Origin: Polytrichum commune
Lineage: Eukaryota; Streptophyta; Polytrichopsida; Polytrichales; Polytrichaceae
Assembly: GCA_950295325.1 (NCBI GenBank)
Contig: OX485807.1
Coordinates: forward strand, 18,943,666-19,007,665
Length of the DNA: 64,000 nt
Direction of reading: 5' to 3'
Below, piece after piece: positions 48,841-61,800 of the stretch (positions are counted from its first letter, which is position 1; each line of letters starts with the position of its first letter). The position numbers were made by a program, and so were the translations under genes. The notes beneath the pieces were generated by a model that worked only from the letters and a program-made list of their open reading frames with translations, had not been told where the DNA came from and searched no databases.

Positions 48841-49199
48841 GCTGTCGATGGCTGAGTGAAATATCTAATTTGCACTTGGAAGCACTAAGTTAAGTTAAGG
48901 TAAGTTAATTAGACACTTTTACTGCAAGTCACCCTAAAAACCTAAACCATTTGTGGTTATTTAGTGTCACGTATATTATATGCAAACTAGATGCCTAGAG
49001 GTCTCAAACTGTCGCGCCTCTTAAATGTCAATATGATTTTATTCATCAACATAAGTAACTTCTTTAAGTGAGAAAAAAGATTTACATTGTGACATTTAGA
49101 GTAGCACATTGGGGATACGTTAGATGCTAGCCTTGTGTTTTAGTATGCAAGGGGAAGACACTTTTGAGCGTACTAATGGCAAGACGTGTCATGTGTTTA

Positions 49200-49490
49200 C
49201 ATTTTAAAACTTGCTAGAGGAAGATATTCCTGAGCATACTAATGGCAAGTGCCATTTGTGTACACTTTAGTCAACTTGCAGACCATTGTGTATCATAGGC
49301 ATGCACCTCATAACACTATTGAACATACTCATGCCAAAATATTAGTAAGCGCACTTGAACGCCAAGTGTCATGAGAGTGGACACTTTTGCTGAAGTTGTT
49401 GATCATGAATGTAATGTAGCATATGCTTCAAAATAGGGTAAGTGACACTATTACACATGTGACACTAAATACCATAAATGGCGTAGTCCT
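49200..49490 (+). repeat. Dispersed repeat (inverted copy at 56470-56740)
   Basis: 'gaagatattcctgagcatactaatg', 'cgcacttgaacgccaa', 'aaaatagggtaagtgacac' and 'acacatgtgacactaaat' recur in reverse complement and matching order near 56470-56740. It is non-coding. Confidence 0.55.
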
Positions 49491-49954
49491 ATTAGTGTGG
49501 GTTACCATATGGAGTTACTCGTTGCTATAACATCTTATTGGCATTATCATTTTTAACCCTTAAAGGACATATGCTTTCCCGATACCACACCCAAAATATC
49601 TTTTAAAAATCATTTTAAGCATGATTAACCAATTAATTTACATAGGCTCTATTCTAAAGAAGTATAGATCTTGCTAAGGTGCCCGATTTGGTATTCTAAA
49701 AACCCCATTTGGTGCAATGGAGTAGAAGTTTTGAACAAGATTCTCCCAAAATAATACCAAGCCCGTGGGGCAGCATTGTCCTTTAAGGGTTAACCAAGTA
49801 AGTTGTAGCTTGTTCTTTGATATGCACACTAACTCTTTATGTTACGTGGGTGAAATAAGACACTTTGAGTAATGTTTTGGGGATGTGTAACTTCAAATGG
49901 TAACCCGTATTAATAAGATTATTAAGTGTAGTTGGGTAATCCACTTCTTTGTCG

Positions 49955-50195
49955 AGAGGGAACTATCACATACGAGTGTACCTCTCATCCATCCAATATG
50001 GAAACTTGACCCTCCACCCCCCTTTAGTTGTGGTTGGTTCATCTCAAATGGCTTGGACTAGACTAATCCGGATCTTCATAATTGAATTTTTGTGTCAAAT
50101 CTCATTTAAAAGATGACAATTTGGTGCATGGTATTTCATGAATTTTATGTTCGACGAATGAGAGGTATGCTTGTAAGTATGCGATAAATCCTTCT
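49955..50195. mobile_element. ~0.2 kb MITE with GTACCTCTCATCCATCCAA termini (copy 1)
   Basis: Inverted arms: GTACCTCTCATCCATCCAA near 49978 on the left and 'cgaatgagaggtatgc' near 50155-50170 on the right. The interior shares 'ggttcatctcaaatggc', 'ttgtgtcaaat' and related blocks with the copy at 53985-54225 in the same orientation. A further partial copy is inverted at ~50560-50700. Confidence 0.6.
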
Positions 50196-51525
50196 TGCTT
50201 CACACTAGACCCATGATATGTTTTCCAAGCCATGGGCGCGGGAGGGGGCTTCGATTGGCTTGCCATTGGTGGCCAAGTCGAATATCTAGGACATGGAAGC
50301 TTGAGTTAAGGTGAGGTAAGTGGACGCTTTTACCATAAGTTAGGTGGCCCACTTCGCCATGAATCTTCAAAGTGGGTTGTTATTTTTCTACAATGAACAA
50401 TTTGGACCAAAGTAATTTCCCTAAATTCCAAAGTTTAGAGTATTAATTTTAATCCACATTGAACATGCCAAGGTACAAAGAGATACAATTATCGTATACA
50501 AAGAGTGGTTCACATTCAGGCAACATAAAAACCCCGGAATCGTATGCAACTTGTAGGTCATTTTGTTTAAGATGGTTTGACACTGGAATTAGCTTTAAAG
50601 ACCCTGCATTAGTTCACTTGAAATCATTTGAGATGAATTGGTCACAAACCTATAGGGGGTTGAGTTTTAATGTTGGATGGATGAGAGGTACCCTTGTACA
50701 TGATGATTACCTCTCTTCTCGAGGTACCTACTACAATAGTATGTACATGATGATTACCAAATCCACATTAAGAAGGATGTAGCCATTTCCCTCTTAGTTT
50801 CCCATGTCCTCTATCATATGAGATCATCAATATGATGGAGGTACATACAACTTTCTCACATGTCCAATACTTAACGGGCTTTGAAGAAGTGCTAGGATAG
50901 GAGAAAAAGAAAAGAAAAAGGGAATGAAGGCATTCGCAAACATTACGTTAGAAACAAACAAAAACACATATGCATTTTACTTCGTAAGAAATACAATTAA
51001 CGGGGAGAAATCGACAACGACACTTTTGTGTCTAATTAGTGTGGGTTGCCATTTGGAATTACGCAGTGCTATAGCATTTTATCAAGAGTACCATTTTTTT
51101 ACCCAATTAACATAAGTACATTGTTTTGTCTGATTAGTGTGGGTTACCATTTGGAGTTTACATGTTGTTATAACATTTTAAAGAGAGTATCATAACATAA
51201 GTACTTAGTATGCATATTGAAGAATGTGATACACCTTAGCTGATAAAAAAACGATAATGTTGGTCAAAAAAAATCCATAGCCACACGTAACTCCGAATGG
51301 TAACCCACACATTAGGCAAAATAGTGTAGTCAATATGCACACCAAAGATTATGATATATTTATAGCCACACATAACTCCAAATGGTAACCCACACTAGTT
51401 AGACAATTTGGTGTAGTTACATATGAATTGGTGAGTTTGAATAATATAACGGGTTTAAAGTTAAGACTTCGGGAAAATTATCGACCCGTTTAGAATAAAC
51501 TATGGAATATTCTCTAAAAATGTCA

Positions 51526-51587
51526 ACATGTAACCGGTTCATATTGGAAACAATAGGATCTCGATCGAATATGAACCGGTTACATGT
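51526..51587. repeat. Perfect 19-bp hairpin
   Basis: ACATGTAACCGGTTCATAT at 51526-51544 is perfectly inverted at 51569-51587, with a 24-nt loop. The left arm and flank belong to a repeat also present near 35500-35600, where the right arm is absent. Confidence 0.75.
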
Positions 51588-53984
51588 TTCCAATATGAAA
51601 CCTCCAGCGAGACCAAAAAAACTCTATAAAATCTTTGTTGGTTTCGAGAACACTCGTGAAATGACTGACCTAAGTACCTTTGGCACAAATGCACCAGTGT
51701 TTTGTCGGCTATTGTGCTCTTTTTTTAATACCATTCATGTATATCTATCTATAATGAGGATTTTACATTTCTAATACCAGTAGTGTATAGGGTACTTGAG
51801 AGTATTTTTGTTTTCAATATCGTTCGATCCATATATTTATCATGCAATAGCCTAGGTAATATTGTCCTAGTATCAATATGGTTCAGAATGATATCATTCC
51901 ACATAACAACTTAGGCATACACAACTCGATATCAACATGTGATTGATATCACAATTTTGATATGTATAGGTTTTTTCATGCCATTGTTGATGTCGATTAT
52001 TGATACCGTGTAGTCTCACTTATATATTGAACCCAAAGTTGGAATGGACATGTGCAACATTGTGAGGGTATCAAGGTTCAACCTAGGTATCAATAAAGGT
52101 AGGTGTGTACTAGCTCATTACCTGGCCTGGATGGTAATGATCGGATACTTCAAAAGCAGTGGATGAGTGGTGGCAGGAACGAAGGAGATCATGGGAGGAG
52201 GGTTACATCGGTCAAATCCGACGGTTGAGAAAGCACATGCAACGTGGCCTCACCAAAAGCCAGAAGTTGCTTTCATCGCCCATAGACTTCTTCTCGACCA
52301 ATTTGATACCCATTAGATAGTTACAAATATACTACTGTAAAGTTTCATGATGTCATTCATAAGCTCTTGAATATTTCCAGATCGATTTAAATATCATGAC
52401 ATGAAAAATTCAATGGTGTTGCACAACATTTGTTGCCTCATAAAAGAGTTCTTACCAACAAATCCTATACAAGCAAGTATTGTAAAAAAAAAGGTGGTAG
52501 TGTAGGTGGGTCTTATATGTGGTCACTCTTCTTACTCAAAGACTTGTATTGAGTGGTAAATGAGACAAGGCTCGGAGCTTAGAATGGACACCAAAAAGAG
52601 ACGTGTTACAATGAGATCGGACTGTGTGTTGAGAATACATATAACATTTAAGGTCAATGACTAACACAATTGGGAGGTCTCTATGATCATTTGTTTTGAA
52701 ACAATCTTCAACTTTCCCTCTCATCAAGTTTTCCCAACCTTGAAATGACAATTTTCATGATTTACAATTGCTAACTAGGTTACATGAGAAGAGTTCCCAA
52801 TCTGAATTTCCAAATCATATCCTTCGGAGTTGGAAGTTCCTCATACCATGCCCAACAACTGGCCCATTGCAGTGGGAGAGTTTCCATCTCGACACGAGTT
52901 TTTACCTTGTATAAACTGAAGTGAATGGGCGCAACTATAATACATTACATTCAACGAAGTTATTGTGAATAAGATGAAAAATCCTCATTGATAATAATAA
53001 ATTTCATAAAGAGATGAAATTTCCATGTCAAGAGGGACTACTCATGCTGTCAAGAAGCAACAAGTGAACCCCAAATTAGTGTGGGCATGGTATGAGAGAA
53101 ACTCAAGTGGAGGGTGACCGGTCCAACCAGTGAAAACATATAACACCCGGTAGGTAATAGGGTACTATAGTGTACCATCTGTTCAGGGTCTGGGAACTTG
53201 GAAAAAGTCCTGAGTGGAAGACCAGGTCAAGGGCCGAGTCGGCGACCGGCTCTTCAGGTCGACCATCTGCCACGTGGCGTTCTTGGCCTCTCCGGCGCTA
53301 GATTTCACACGTGTGAGCTGAGCAGTACTGCCAGCTCAATTGACAGCTGGGTTGGCAACCCGGAGTACGGAGATGACGGGTGTGGACCAATAGTGGACCG
53401 GTTAAACTTAAAGAGGGTGAATGCATGGGTATCAATAATCAATATCATTCAATGGTATCAAAGAAACCTACCTGTGGGTATAGTACCAAATAGATATTGA
53501 TATTTGGTGGCTATCTCGAGTGAAGAGACTCTTTATATATCCAAGTTAATAAATTGGTCAGTATCCATACTAGGGCGATTTAAACTAACTATGCAAATTC
53601 TTGCATGGTTTCAAGGAGTCTCAAGTCTTTTTTTCAATTAAACCGACAGGTTAACATTAGCTTCTATCTCGCGGAGGCTATCGCACCCTGCCATTCTAGG
53701 GAATTAGTTGATTTGAAACCACCCTAATGTACTTTTAGTCCCACTAGCCTTTTTGGCTTCCCAGACTTTCAAATCAATTTCATTTCATTGTAAATATCCA
53801 AATGACATTTAACAAAAAGAAAAATAATGTTTGGCTCACACTTGTCTATCTATGGCAATCCCTCCCTCCATCAGAGCCAACAACTTAAGTTTGTAAGTTA
53901 GAACAATGTGGTTCTCTAAATCTCATAACTAATTTGAGATGGCTAATTGCGCAACTTGTCATTGCTTTCCAGAGCGAGGCAATT

Positions 53985-54225
53985 ATCGCATACAAATGTA
54001 CCTCTCATCCATCCAACATAAAAAAAAAATTTGACCCCCTAGTATAGATTTGTTGTTGATTCATCTCAAATGACATCAAGTAGATTAATTTGGGATATTT
54101 AAAACCAATTCCAGTGTCAAATGAACTTGATAAAGTAATTTCAGGATGCATACTATTTTGAGGACTTATATGTTGGATGAATGAGAGGTACGCTCATGTA
54201 CAATGATTCCCTCTCTTCTTGCTTT
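53985..54225. mobile_element. ~0.2 kb MITE with GTACCTCTCATCCATCCAA termini (copy 2)
   Basis: Left arm TACCTCTCATCCATCCAACA from ~53999, right arm 'tgttggatgaatgagaggta' ending near 54190. The inverted similarity extends outward with mismatches to 'gagagggaa'-type sequence (right side 'ttccctctcttcttgc'). The interior is non-coding and collinear with copy 1. Confidence 0.65.
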
Positions 54226-56469
54226 TTGCTCACGTAGGCTTTTCAACTTGCACTCTGCACTTTGATGTCACATAGAAGTATAGACTTGTCTTTTGTTGTA
54301 CATGGGAAGTAAGTATCTCAATGCAAACATGGTGGAGTTGTTCCTCTAGTCGGGCTTGTAGTTTGTGGGATTGAGAGAGCGTGCAAATCAAGCTAAGGTA
54401 AGCGGGCCTAAGTCGGGGTACTTGTGTTAATTGGACACCTACATTTCAATGGTGTGTATCTAAAAACGAATGCCAAAAAGATGTGTGTTGCCACTAATCC
54501 AATTACATGGACATGACTTTCTCTCTCCAACTTCTTCATGGAAATGTTCAAGCCTTAAGTTGTAAAGGAGGCTGGTCTCACACTAATATGAACTACAAAC
54601 TGAGTAACGAATGCAAAAAACTCTCCTATGGATTGTGGTAGGCCCCCAACCTACCGAGCCATGGATATCAAAGAATTGATGGCAAGGCGACACATGTTCA
54701 TTACTGGACATAGTAATCAAACCATGACATGAACTTGAATTATGAGTAATAACGTGTTTCTTTGATTTCAATCAAAAATAAACATCTCAACAAAATGGTT
54801 TGTCCAACCGCTACAATTCAAGAAGGCAAGATATGCCTATCCCAATTCAAGAGAGCTCTACACATGCAACCATCAAGCCAAAACACTACGATGCAGTTTC
54901 TCAAACAAGTTATCTAGATGTGATAATTGTGTGCGTTCATACTAAGATTAATCATGGCTCCGTACCTTGCAGTAAGTGCATGAATTGGTAATTAACATCC
55001 CATGTCAAGTATCTTCTCATGATATGGACTACGCAACCACCGAGGGTCGGTAGGTTACTTGACATAAGCATTTGGATGACATGTCCTCTAGCCCTCTGAT
55101 CATCAAGATTTGCAACTATATCGAGGGCAAGGGAGGACGAGGGTTATGCTATGGGAAAGTCATCCTCTTTCTTAATTGGATGCCACCTCAAGCACCAAAT
55201 GATTATGGCTTACTTGGGATGGACCTACCATGATTTAGTAGGTAATCGTGCTTAATTTGATTTTTTAAATCTCAGACAAACACCTATATATGAGTGGTGT
55301 GTGGGTAGGTGTGGATCCAAGAAGAGAGACCAAAAAAACTTATGGGTAAAAGAGATTGTTTTACCGTCCGTGTGCTGAATTTTATTAACCGTATAGGCTC
55401 AGTTGTCAACATGAGGACCTATGTGATCATATAATGAGAGAAAGAATCTTCACTTTGATAATGAATAAGACCATTCATATGAGCTCTGGAAATTATGAGG
55501 GAAATGACTATGGGGATGAATTAAATTTGCTAATCATCTTATACTACTTAGTACTTGCATTATTTCCTATCCCCTACAAGGAATGGGCGCAAAGTGAAAA
55601 GGCATAGTTTTATAACTTCTTGGATAGGCATGAAAAGAACAAGTTTTCCAAGTTGCACCCCGGGAAACAAGCCATACTATTCCGTCCCTAAGGAAAAAAT
55701 TAAAATAATAGTTGGTTTTCATTTTAAAGACCTGCATTTGGCAAGAAAGTATTTTTGTGGTCCATTCCCATTGACTAGGTGGGGTCAACATGGGGGGGGG
55801 GGGTCTATCATAGGTGTGGCAACTACACTAAATATTCCTATTATTGTGAGCCATAATAATTTTCTAGAGCTCAAACTAATTCTCATAATGATAATTAATG
55901 TGGGCCACATTACTTATCAAACCATCCTAATTGTGCTTCTTAGAAAATCAACGTGCATGATTTTTTTCCCTTGCTACTTTTGATGTAAAATGGCTATTTT
56001 ATTTTATATAAGGTGTTGGTTGAAAGACTCAAAGAAGATTGAAGGAAAGACCTAGGGTCTTGAACCCATGTTAATTCTAACCCAACTAAAGGATTAGAGT
56101 GGGCCCATATTAATTACTTGGACACTAATTTTCCACCACAGTAATTAGGTCTATTTAATGTACCTTATGTCATCTGACCGTTTGAATAGTGACTCGGTTG
56201 CAACAAAAACTAGAATCAAGTTAATTTAAAGATTCCGCTGCTCGCCAGGTTTGAGGCATGCAACAAAACAACGGTGCTGCTTAATTATTAATGGTTGGTA
56301 ATGTGTGGTCTGGTTGCTAATTAAGCCAACATTACTCCTAATCACACTGTAATTACTTTAATCTATCTATCTAATATCCGTCACATAGATAGATAGATAG
56401 ATTAACCCTAACGCTTTGAACCTTCAGGTGTAAATACAGATTGAGCAACGGCCATAGAGCTACACTGTC

Positions 56470-56740
56470 TATGCCTAATTTAGTGTCACATGTGTAATTG
56501 TGTCACTTACCCTATTTTGAGGCCTATGCTAGGTCATATTAATGATCAACAACTTTATTATTAATGTTACTTCATGATATTTGGCGTTCAAGTGCACTTA
56601 TGAAGGTCTTGGCATGAGTATCTTCAATAGTATTATGAGGTGTATGTTACACAATGGTCTACAAGTTGACTGAAGTATATACAAATGACACTCGGCATTA
56701 GTATGCTCAAGGATATCTTCCTCTTGGATACTAGAGTGTA
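56470..56740 (-). repeat. Dispersed repeat (inverted copy of 49200-49490)
   Basis: Reverse complement of the repeat near 49.3 kb. Upstream, at 56361-56402, ATCTATCTATCT faces TAGATAGATAGATAGAT in a simple-repeat hairpin. Confidence 0.55.
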
Positions 56741-57062
56741 AACCCTAACATTACGAAACCCAAATGTGTTAACTCCAGCCCGGACTCCGAGGCGTGGCAG
56801 ACCCGCGTCAGTCCTCGAAACCTGCACATCGTGACCCGGGCGGTTTTGGTTCCCCTACCGGTGCTCCCAGCATCCACGTTGTCATCTTGCGCAGCCAACC
56901 TGTCACACCGGCCACGCTGTAGCAGCAGCCACCCTGTCACCCAAGCCCCCCCCCCCATGCCGCCATGGTGTCATGACCATGGCTTCACTCACCCATGCCT
57001 TCACGAAACCCATCCATGCGGTGATGGGATGGAATCCTCGGGGAGTGCGAGCAACTCCACCT

Positions 57063-57069
57063 TATAAAA
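57063..57069 (+). promoter_or_regulatory. TATA box of the 58.8 kb gene
   Basis: TATAAAA in the context CACCTTATAAAAGTGCAG, after a C-rich stretch. A transcription start ~30 nt downstream (around 57095) would give a leader exon ending at the GTGAGT donor at 57267. Confidence 0.55.
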
Positions 57070-57094
57070 GTGCAGCTCACCCACCCCGACTCCT

Positions 57095-57266
57095 TTTTGT
57101 AACCTAGACACTCCATCATTGTTGTTGCAATGGAGTGTGAAGCGATGCCTCATCAACAATGATGGAGTGAGGGATTGCCAGCGGAGGAGCTCACTTTGGA
57201 GGGAGCGTTGCGGCAGAGGAGCGCACTTTGGAGTGCAGTCTGGTCACACAGGTGGTTACAGAGAAG
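57095..57266 (+). other. Putative non-coding leader exon with a 16-bp hairpin
   Basis: Ends at TTACAGAGAAG|GTGAGT. It contains a perfect 16-bp inverted repeat, CACTCCATCATTGTTG at 57109-57124 against 57154-57169. A reading frame opening at 57119 does not connect in frame to the coding exon, so the exon is taken as 5' UTR. The leader intron would run 57267-58833 and includes another perfect 12-bp hairpin (57604-57615 against 57629-57640). Confidence 0.45.
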
Positions 57267-57929
57267 GTGAGTGCTTCCCTTTCTTTTTCCAAACATCCAA
57301 TCAACCATCGTTTCACAGTGATTGGATGTTACTCATTTCCTGGATAGTCAAGGGTTAGCGCGCATTGGAGTGTCCTTTCATTTGTGATGGTTTAGATACA
57401 TAATGATGTGATGTGGAAGGTCCCGCAATGATGTCTGTAACTTACTCATATCCTGAAAAATTGCGTTTTGGGGCGCACTGGAGTGTGTGTTAGGGTGTGA
57501 AGTGATGTGATGATGTGATGAATGCTGATGAGAGAGATCGCTGATGAGAGAGATCATGCACTCACGATTTCGATGCACTCAATTTGCCTGCATGTCCTAG
57601 TTTGGAATCATGCCAGTCATGTTACACATGGCATGATTCCATTATGCAATTTCTGATTGCCGCCTACTGTGGATTCAAGTTCATCTGCGACTGCTATGGT
57701 CTTCCCCTTTGGAGGCAGACAGAGTCAGCGACGCCTGCCTGTTCGCCGCACGGAGCTCAGAGGTGCAGGAGCGGAGCGGTTTGCAAGTAGTGGTTACAAG
57801 GAGCGGACGGCATCAACGGATCGCGATCCATGTAACATGCCGCATTTTTTTTTTTTGCTGCACATTTTTTGTTTTACGCTATTTCTACGTGGCAACGATT
57901 GTGGTTCTCTTATGTTTGCATAGTCTTCA

Positions 57930-58540
57930 GACTATGTGCGGCACTTTTTTCGCGCCGAGCAGTGACATATTCCCAAATTGCATAGGCACGTGGATGTTTA
58001 GGGTGGGGGGATCTTTAGTCGATGTCGTTCCTGGGCGATCTCCTCTGTTCTTAGGCCCATAAATTGTCAAAAACACTTGCTTCACTTGCATACGGCTTTA
58101 GGTCAAGAGTTTAGGGCGCTTCTCCGCTCTTGAGTCTGTGTGCGGAATTTTTTTCTCTTGGGACAGTGACATACAAACAAATGGCATCGGCACGTGCATG
58201 TTTAGGGTGTAGGGATCTTTACTGGACGTTGTTCCTGGGCGATGTCCTCTGTGCTTAGGCCTACAAAGTGTTCGAAGCACTTGCTTCGCTTGCATACGGC
58301 TTTAGTTTCAGGGTTTATGGCGCTTTCTCCGCTCTTGAGTCTGTGTGCGGCACTTTTTTCGCTTGGAACAGTGACATACAGACAAATGGCGCCCAACGTG
58401 CATGTTTAGGGTGCAGGGATCTTTAGTCGACGTCGTTCCTGGGCGATCTCCTCTGTGCTGTGTCTTAGAAAGTGTTCGAAGCACTTGCTTCGTTTGCATA
58501 CGGCTTTAGTTTCAGTTCTTATGGCGCTTTCTCCGCTCGC
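57930..58540 (+). repeat. Three ~205-bp tandem repeats in the leader intron
   Basis: Copies start at 'ct.tgtgcgg' at 57932, 58136 and 58341. Each has 'cagtgacata', 'ggcacgtgcatgtttagggtg', 'gggatcttta..gga/cgacgt', 'cctgggcgat.tcctctgt', 'cacttgcttcgcttgcatacggctttag' and 'ggcgctttctccgctc'-type sequence. Copies 2 and 3 are the most alike. Reading frames at 58098-58499 on the minus strand follow from the repeat. Confidence 0.85.
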
Positions 58541-58834
58541 CTGGCACCGCAATACTGTGCAATACACTGTCGTTGCAGTGTGTACGACTTAGGGAGATTT
58601 AGTGGACGCGGAGCACTCTGCAATACAGTGTGATGGGTTGGGTTCTAGGGGTTAGGGATGGTAGACCAGTATAGAGCTAAGACAACTATAATCGCCTGCT
58701 TTAGGGTATAATAAGGTTTTAGGATCAGGTTCTTCACGTTGTTGGCCATGGCCGTGGGCGTGATTCCATGGACGGAGGGACAGAATCTAACAGCTTTGTT
58801 TCTTGCCATTGACCTCCATTGTGGCTTGCACAGG

Positions 58835-61800
58835 ATGGATGCCGAGGGTGAAGCGCCCCGGCCTGACGATGACAAGGTGACGTATTTCGTGAACAGAGAT
58901 TCCCAAGGCTGGGTGCAGCAAACAGTGAGGAGGCGCGTCTACATCGAATTGAAGTTAGAATGCACTCGCCATAGATCTCGGGATGGGCAGAAGGCTCGCG
59001 ACGACTGGTTGTGCGTCTACTGTCGCAGCTCCTTCCCCAGCAAATTGCGACTGACTGATCATCGAGTGGGTGGGTGCCCGTCTGGACCCGTGTCTCCAAG
59101 TGGCAAAAAATTGGAGCTCCCAGTCTACCCCAACCTCAAGAATGCCAAACAAGGGAAAGATCTAAAAGCTGCATTGCAACAAGGTGAGCGGTCGCTGTGG
59201 GACCTATTGCAAGACAATTCTATATGGCTGGAGCTGAATCCCGAGCTGAAGGATGCGTCCTCCCCCCCAGCTGGAGCGAGAGTGCATGTGCGGCGCTTCA
59301 TGGAGCCCACAATCGAACATTTGACGGCTTCCCACCTTACAAAGGCAGGAGGGGAGCAATCGAGGGCGCGACCACCACGGTCTCCCATGCGCAAGACTGC
59401 TCAACCCGCGGCATCAGACTTTGTTGATCTAGGGGATGACGGCCCCGATGACGCCGAGCCGCCTGCTTCTCGACCAAAGAAGCGCTCTCACGCCAACATG
59501 GAGGAGGGCCATCGGGTTAGCTACTCCGCTCGGCAGTTCCAACCTCCGCCCAAGAGACAACACCCACAACCTGCCCGACGAACGGCACGTCCTCAACCAC
59601 AACCGCCTCCCCACCCCATTCAGGTGACGCCCCTCCAGTCACGTAGCCCATCTCCAGATAGGATGGCCATCTTGGCTACTCCTTCTCCCGTTCCTCATGC
59701 TGCCCCTACGCCACCTGATACCCCTGTCCCTCCCATGGAGAGCCCAATAGGTGTACCTGATAGTGCAATGGGGCTGAGGAAGGAGCGACAGGCGTTCTAC
59801 GTGAGAGCCGCAACTTCAGCAAGAGGGTCCGTGAAGATGGACATCCCCAAACCATGCTTGAGGCCGCCAATTCAACCCCCAGGTTTGTATCATTTGATGC
59901 CATGTGGCTTGTTGAATTTTGATATGGATTGCGGCGATTTCCACGCTTTTCAGGAGGATGTTGAGGGTTGGAAGAACGATCCAGGATTCATGGACAGGCT
60001 GTTTGCTGCCTATGATAGATTTTACTCGCCTACACATCAGGTACATGCTTTCCCTTCCTTGCAATTTCAAGTGGGCGGGTTTATGTGTTGTAACCTGGGA
60101 TAGGTATAGATGTACGTCGGATATCACCTCAACATGTAAGTGACCAGAGTTTGATTTCAGTGTTTCATTTGTGAGTTTAATTTCATGGTTTAATTTCTGA
60201 CTTTCATTTCAGAGTTGCATTTGAGTTTCATTTGAGTTTCAAACCAACTTCGTTTCTGTTTCATTTCAGAGTTTTTAGAGTTTAATTTCAGACATTCATT
60301 TCAGCTTGGTTTCAGGGTTTCATTTCAGCGTCATTTCAGGGTTTCATTTAAGATTTTCATTTATGTGTTGCAATGTAGAGTTTCATTTCATAGTTTCCTT
60401 TGAGATTTTCATTTCAGGATTTCGTTTCAGTGTTTCAGAGTTTCATTTAAGCTTCATCTCATATTCGAGGAGAACAACTAAATGTGATGTCAGTGTTTGA
60501 TGATATAGGGGTTATCAGATTAAGAGGCAAGGAACCAGAGTATGAATGTATTGATTTTGAATTTGATGTCAGGACACATATGAGTCAGGAGGTTTTTAGT
60601 TTCATGTGTTTGAATGAATATGGAACCAATGTGATACACTTATGCATTTTGAGGTTTCTGATGATCAGGTGGTTGAAGTGTTGTGCTCAGTTTAGGGGTT
60701 TGCTGTAGGGAGTTGGAAATTATGCAGTAGCCCGCATGTAGTCAGATATGATTCAATGAATATGTAATCAATGTTCATGATAGAAGGATTTTGATGTCTG
60801 TAGGCCTGGTTTCAGTGCTTATGAGATTTATGTTATTAATGGAATTCGACAAATATCAGACTTGTAACATGGTAGAGTGTGTTCATGGTACACTACAATT
60901 TGTAACCAGGGTATTGTGTGTGATGATGCAGGCTAAACCTAATATTGGGCCAACAATTATGCAGAGTGTTGTGGGTACAATGAGCCTTGTTGATGACGTT
61001 GCCGCGCTAACGACTGAAATTGATGCTCTATGCGACTACATCCAGCACGCTTGCAACATGCGCGAGGTGATCAAGCAACGCAAGCAGTGGGATGAGGACC
61101 GCCAGGCAAAAATTAGCGATGCCATTGCGAAGGCCATGAAGGAATGGGACGATGAGCACTACCCGCGGTTGCTGAAAGCCACATGGGGATGGCACCCATT
61201 CTATGTTTCATTTGTTTCTAACCCTTTAAGCCTCCACTTCAGACCTTCATACCCTTTGCATCACTCAGTGGTTGAGGGTTCCCATGTGCATGCTTTGCTC
61301 GTGAACCATCCCAGCGTTCAGAGGGTTTACCCTGTGCCATGGTGTGTGCTTCTGCTTCGTTGCTTCTTGAAATACCATAGCTTGTCGCCCCCTCTCATCT
61401 CGCACCCACATAGTGGTGGCACTGACGACAACGTTAGGGAGTGGTTAAGGCTCGCCGAAGACATCGACGGATCGGGTTCACGTGCATGGCGTTTGGCCAA
61501 AACTTACTTGAAACATGAAGGTTTTTTGATGTTTGCAGGTGCCAGATCGGTGGACACCCAACATGAATGGGTTGCTGAAGTGGAAGAAGCTTGGTCCCAA
61601 TTGAGTAAGCCTACTCCGGCATGGTGGGCAGAGTTGCGAGGGTGGTGCAATTCCACCCAAATCAGGGCAATCCAGGACATGGCCTTCCACGACAAGAAGG
61701 CTTGGCTCAATGCGTGGGTGATTCGTGACCGTCCGAAGACACCTTCGCCCCAGCTCGCATGTTACGAGCGTTGGCTTAGACATCGAGAGGACCTGGACAT

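Larger units (their letters stand above)
48860..56470. other. MITE and repeat field, no gene seen
   Basis: About 7.6 kb without a recognisable gene. It contains the MITEs listed separately, family Y copies (52505-52860, 55270-55530) and repeated 'gtgtgggttaccatttggagtt' units (49490-49560, 51030-51190; inverted at 51285-51330 and 51360-51420). 52100-52310 shares 'gcccatagacttcttctcgacc' with the flank of the first MITE at ~425-447. 53190-53420 is GC-rich with an open frame (53198-53500) that I cannot assign. Confidence 0.45.

Noticed and set aside
58098-58499. Repeated minus-strand frames (MQAKQVLRTL and MQTKQVLRTL types)
   Set aside because: They recur only because the ~205-bp DNA repeat does. 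They are antisense to a leader intron.
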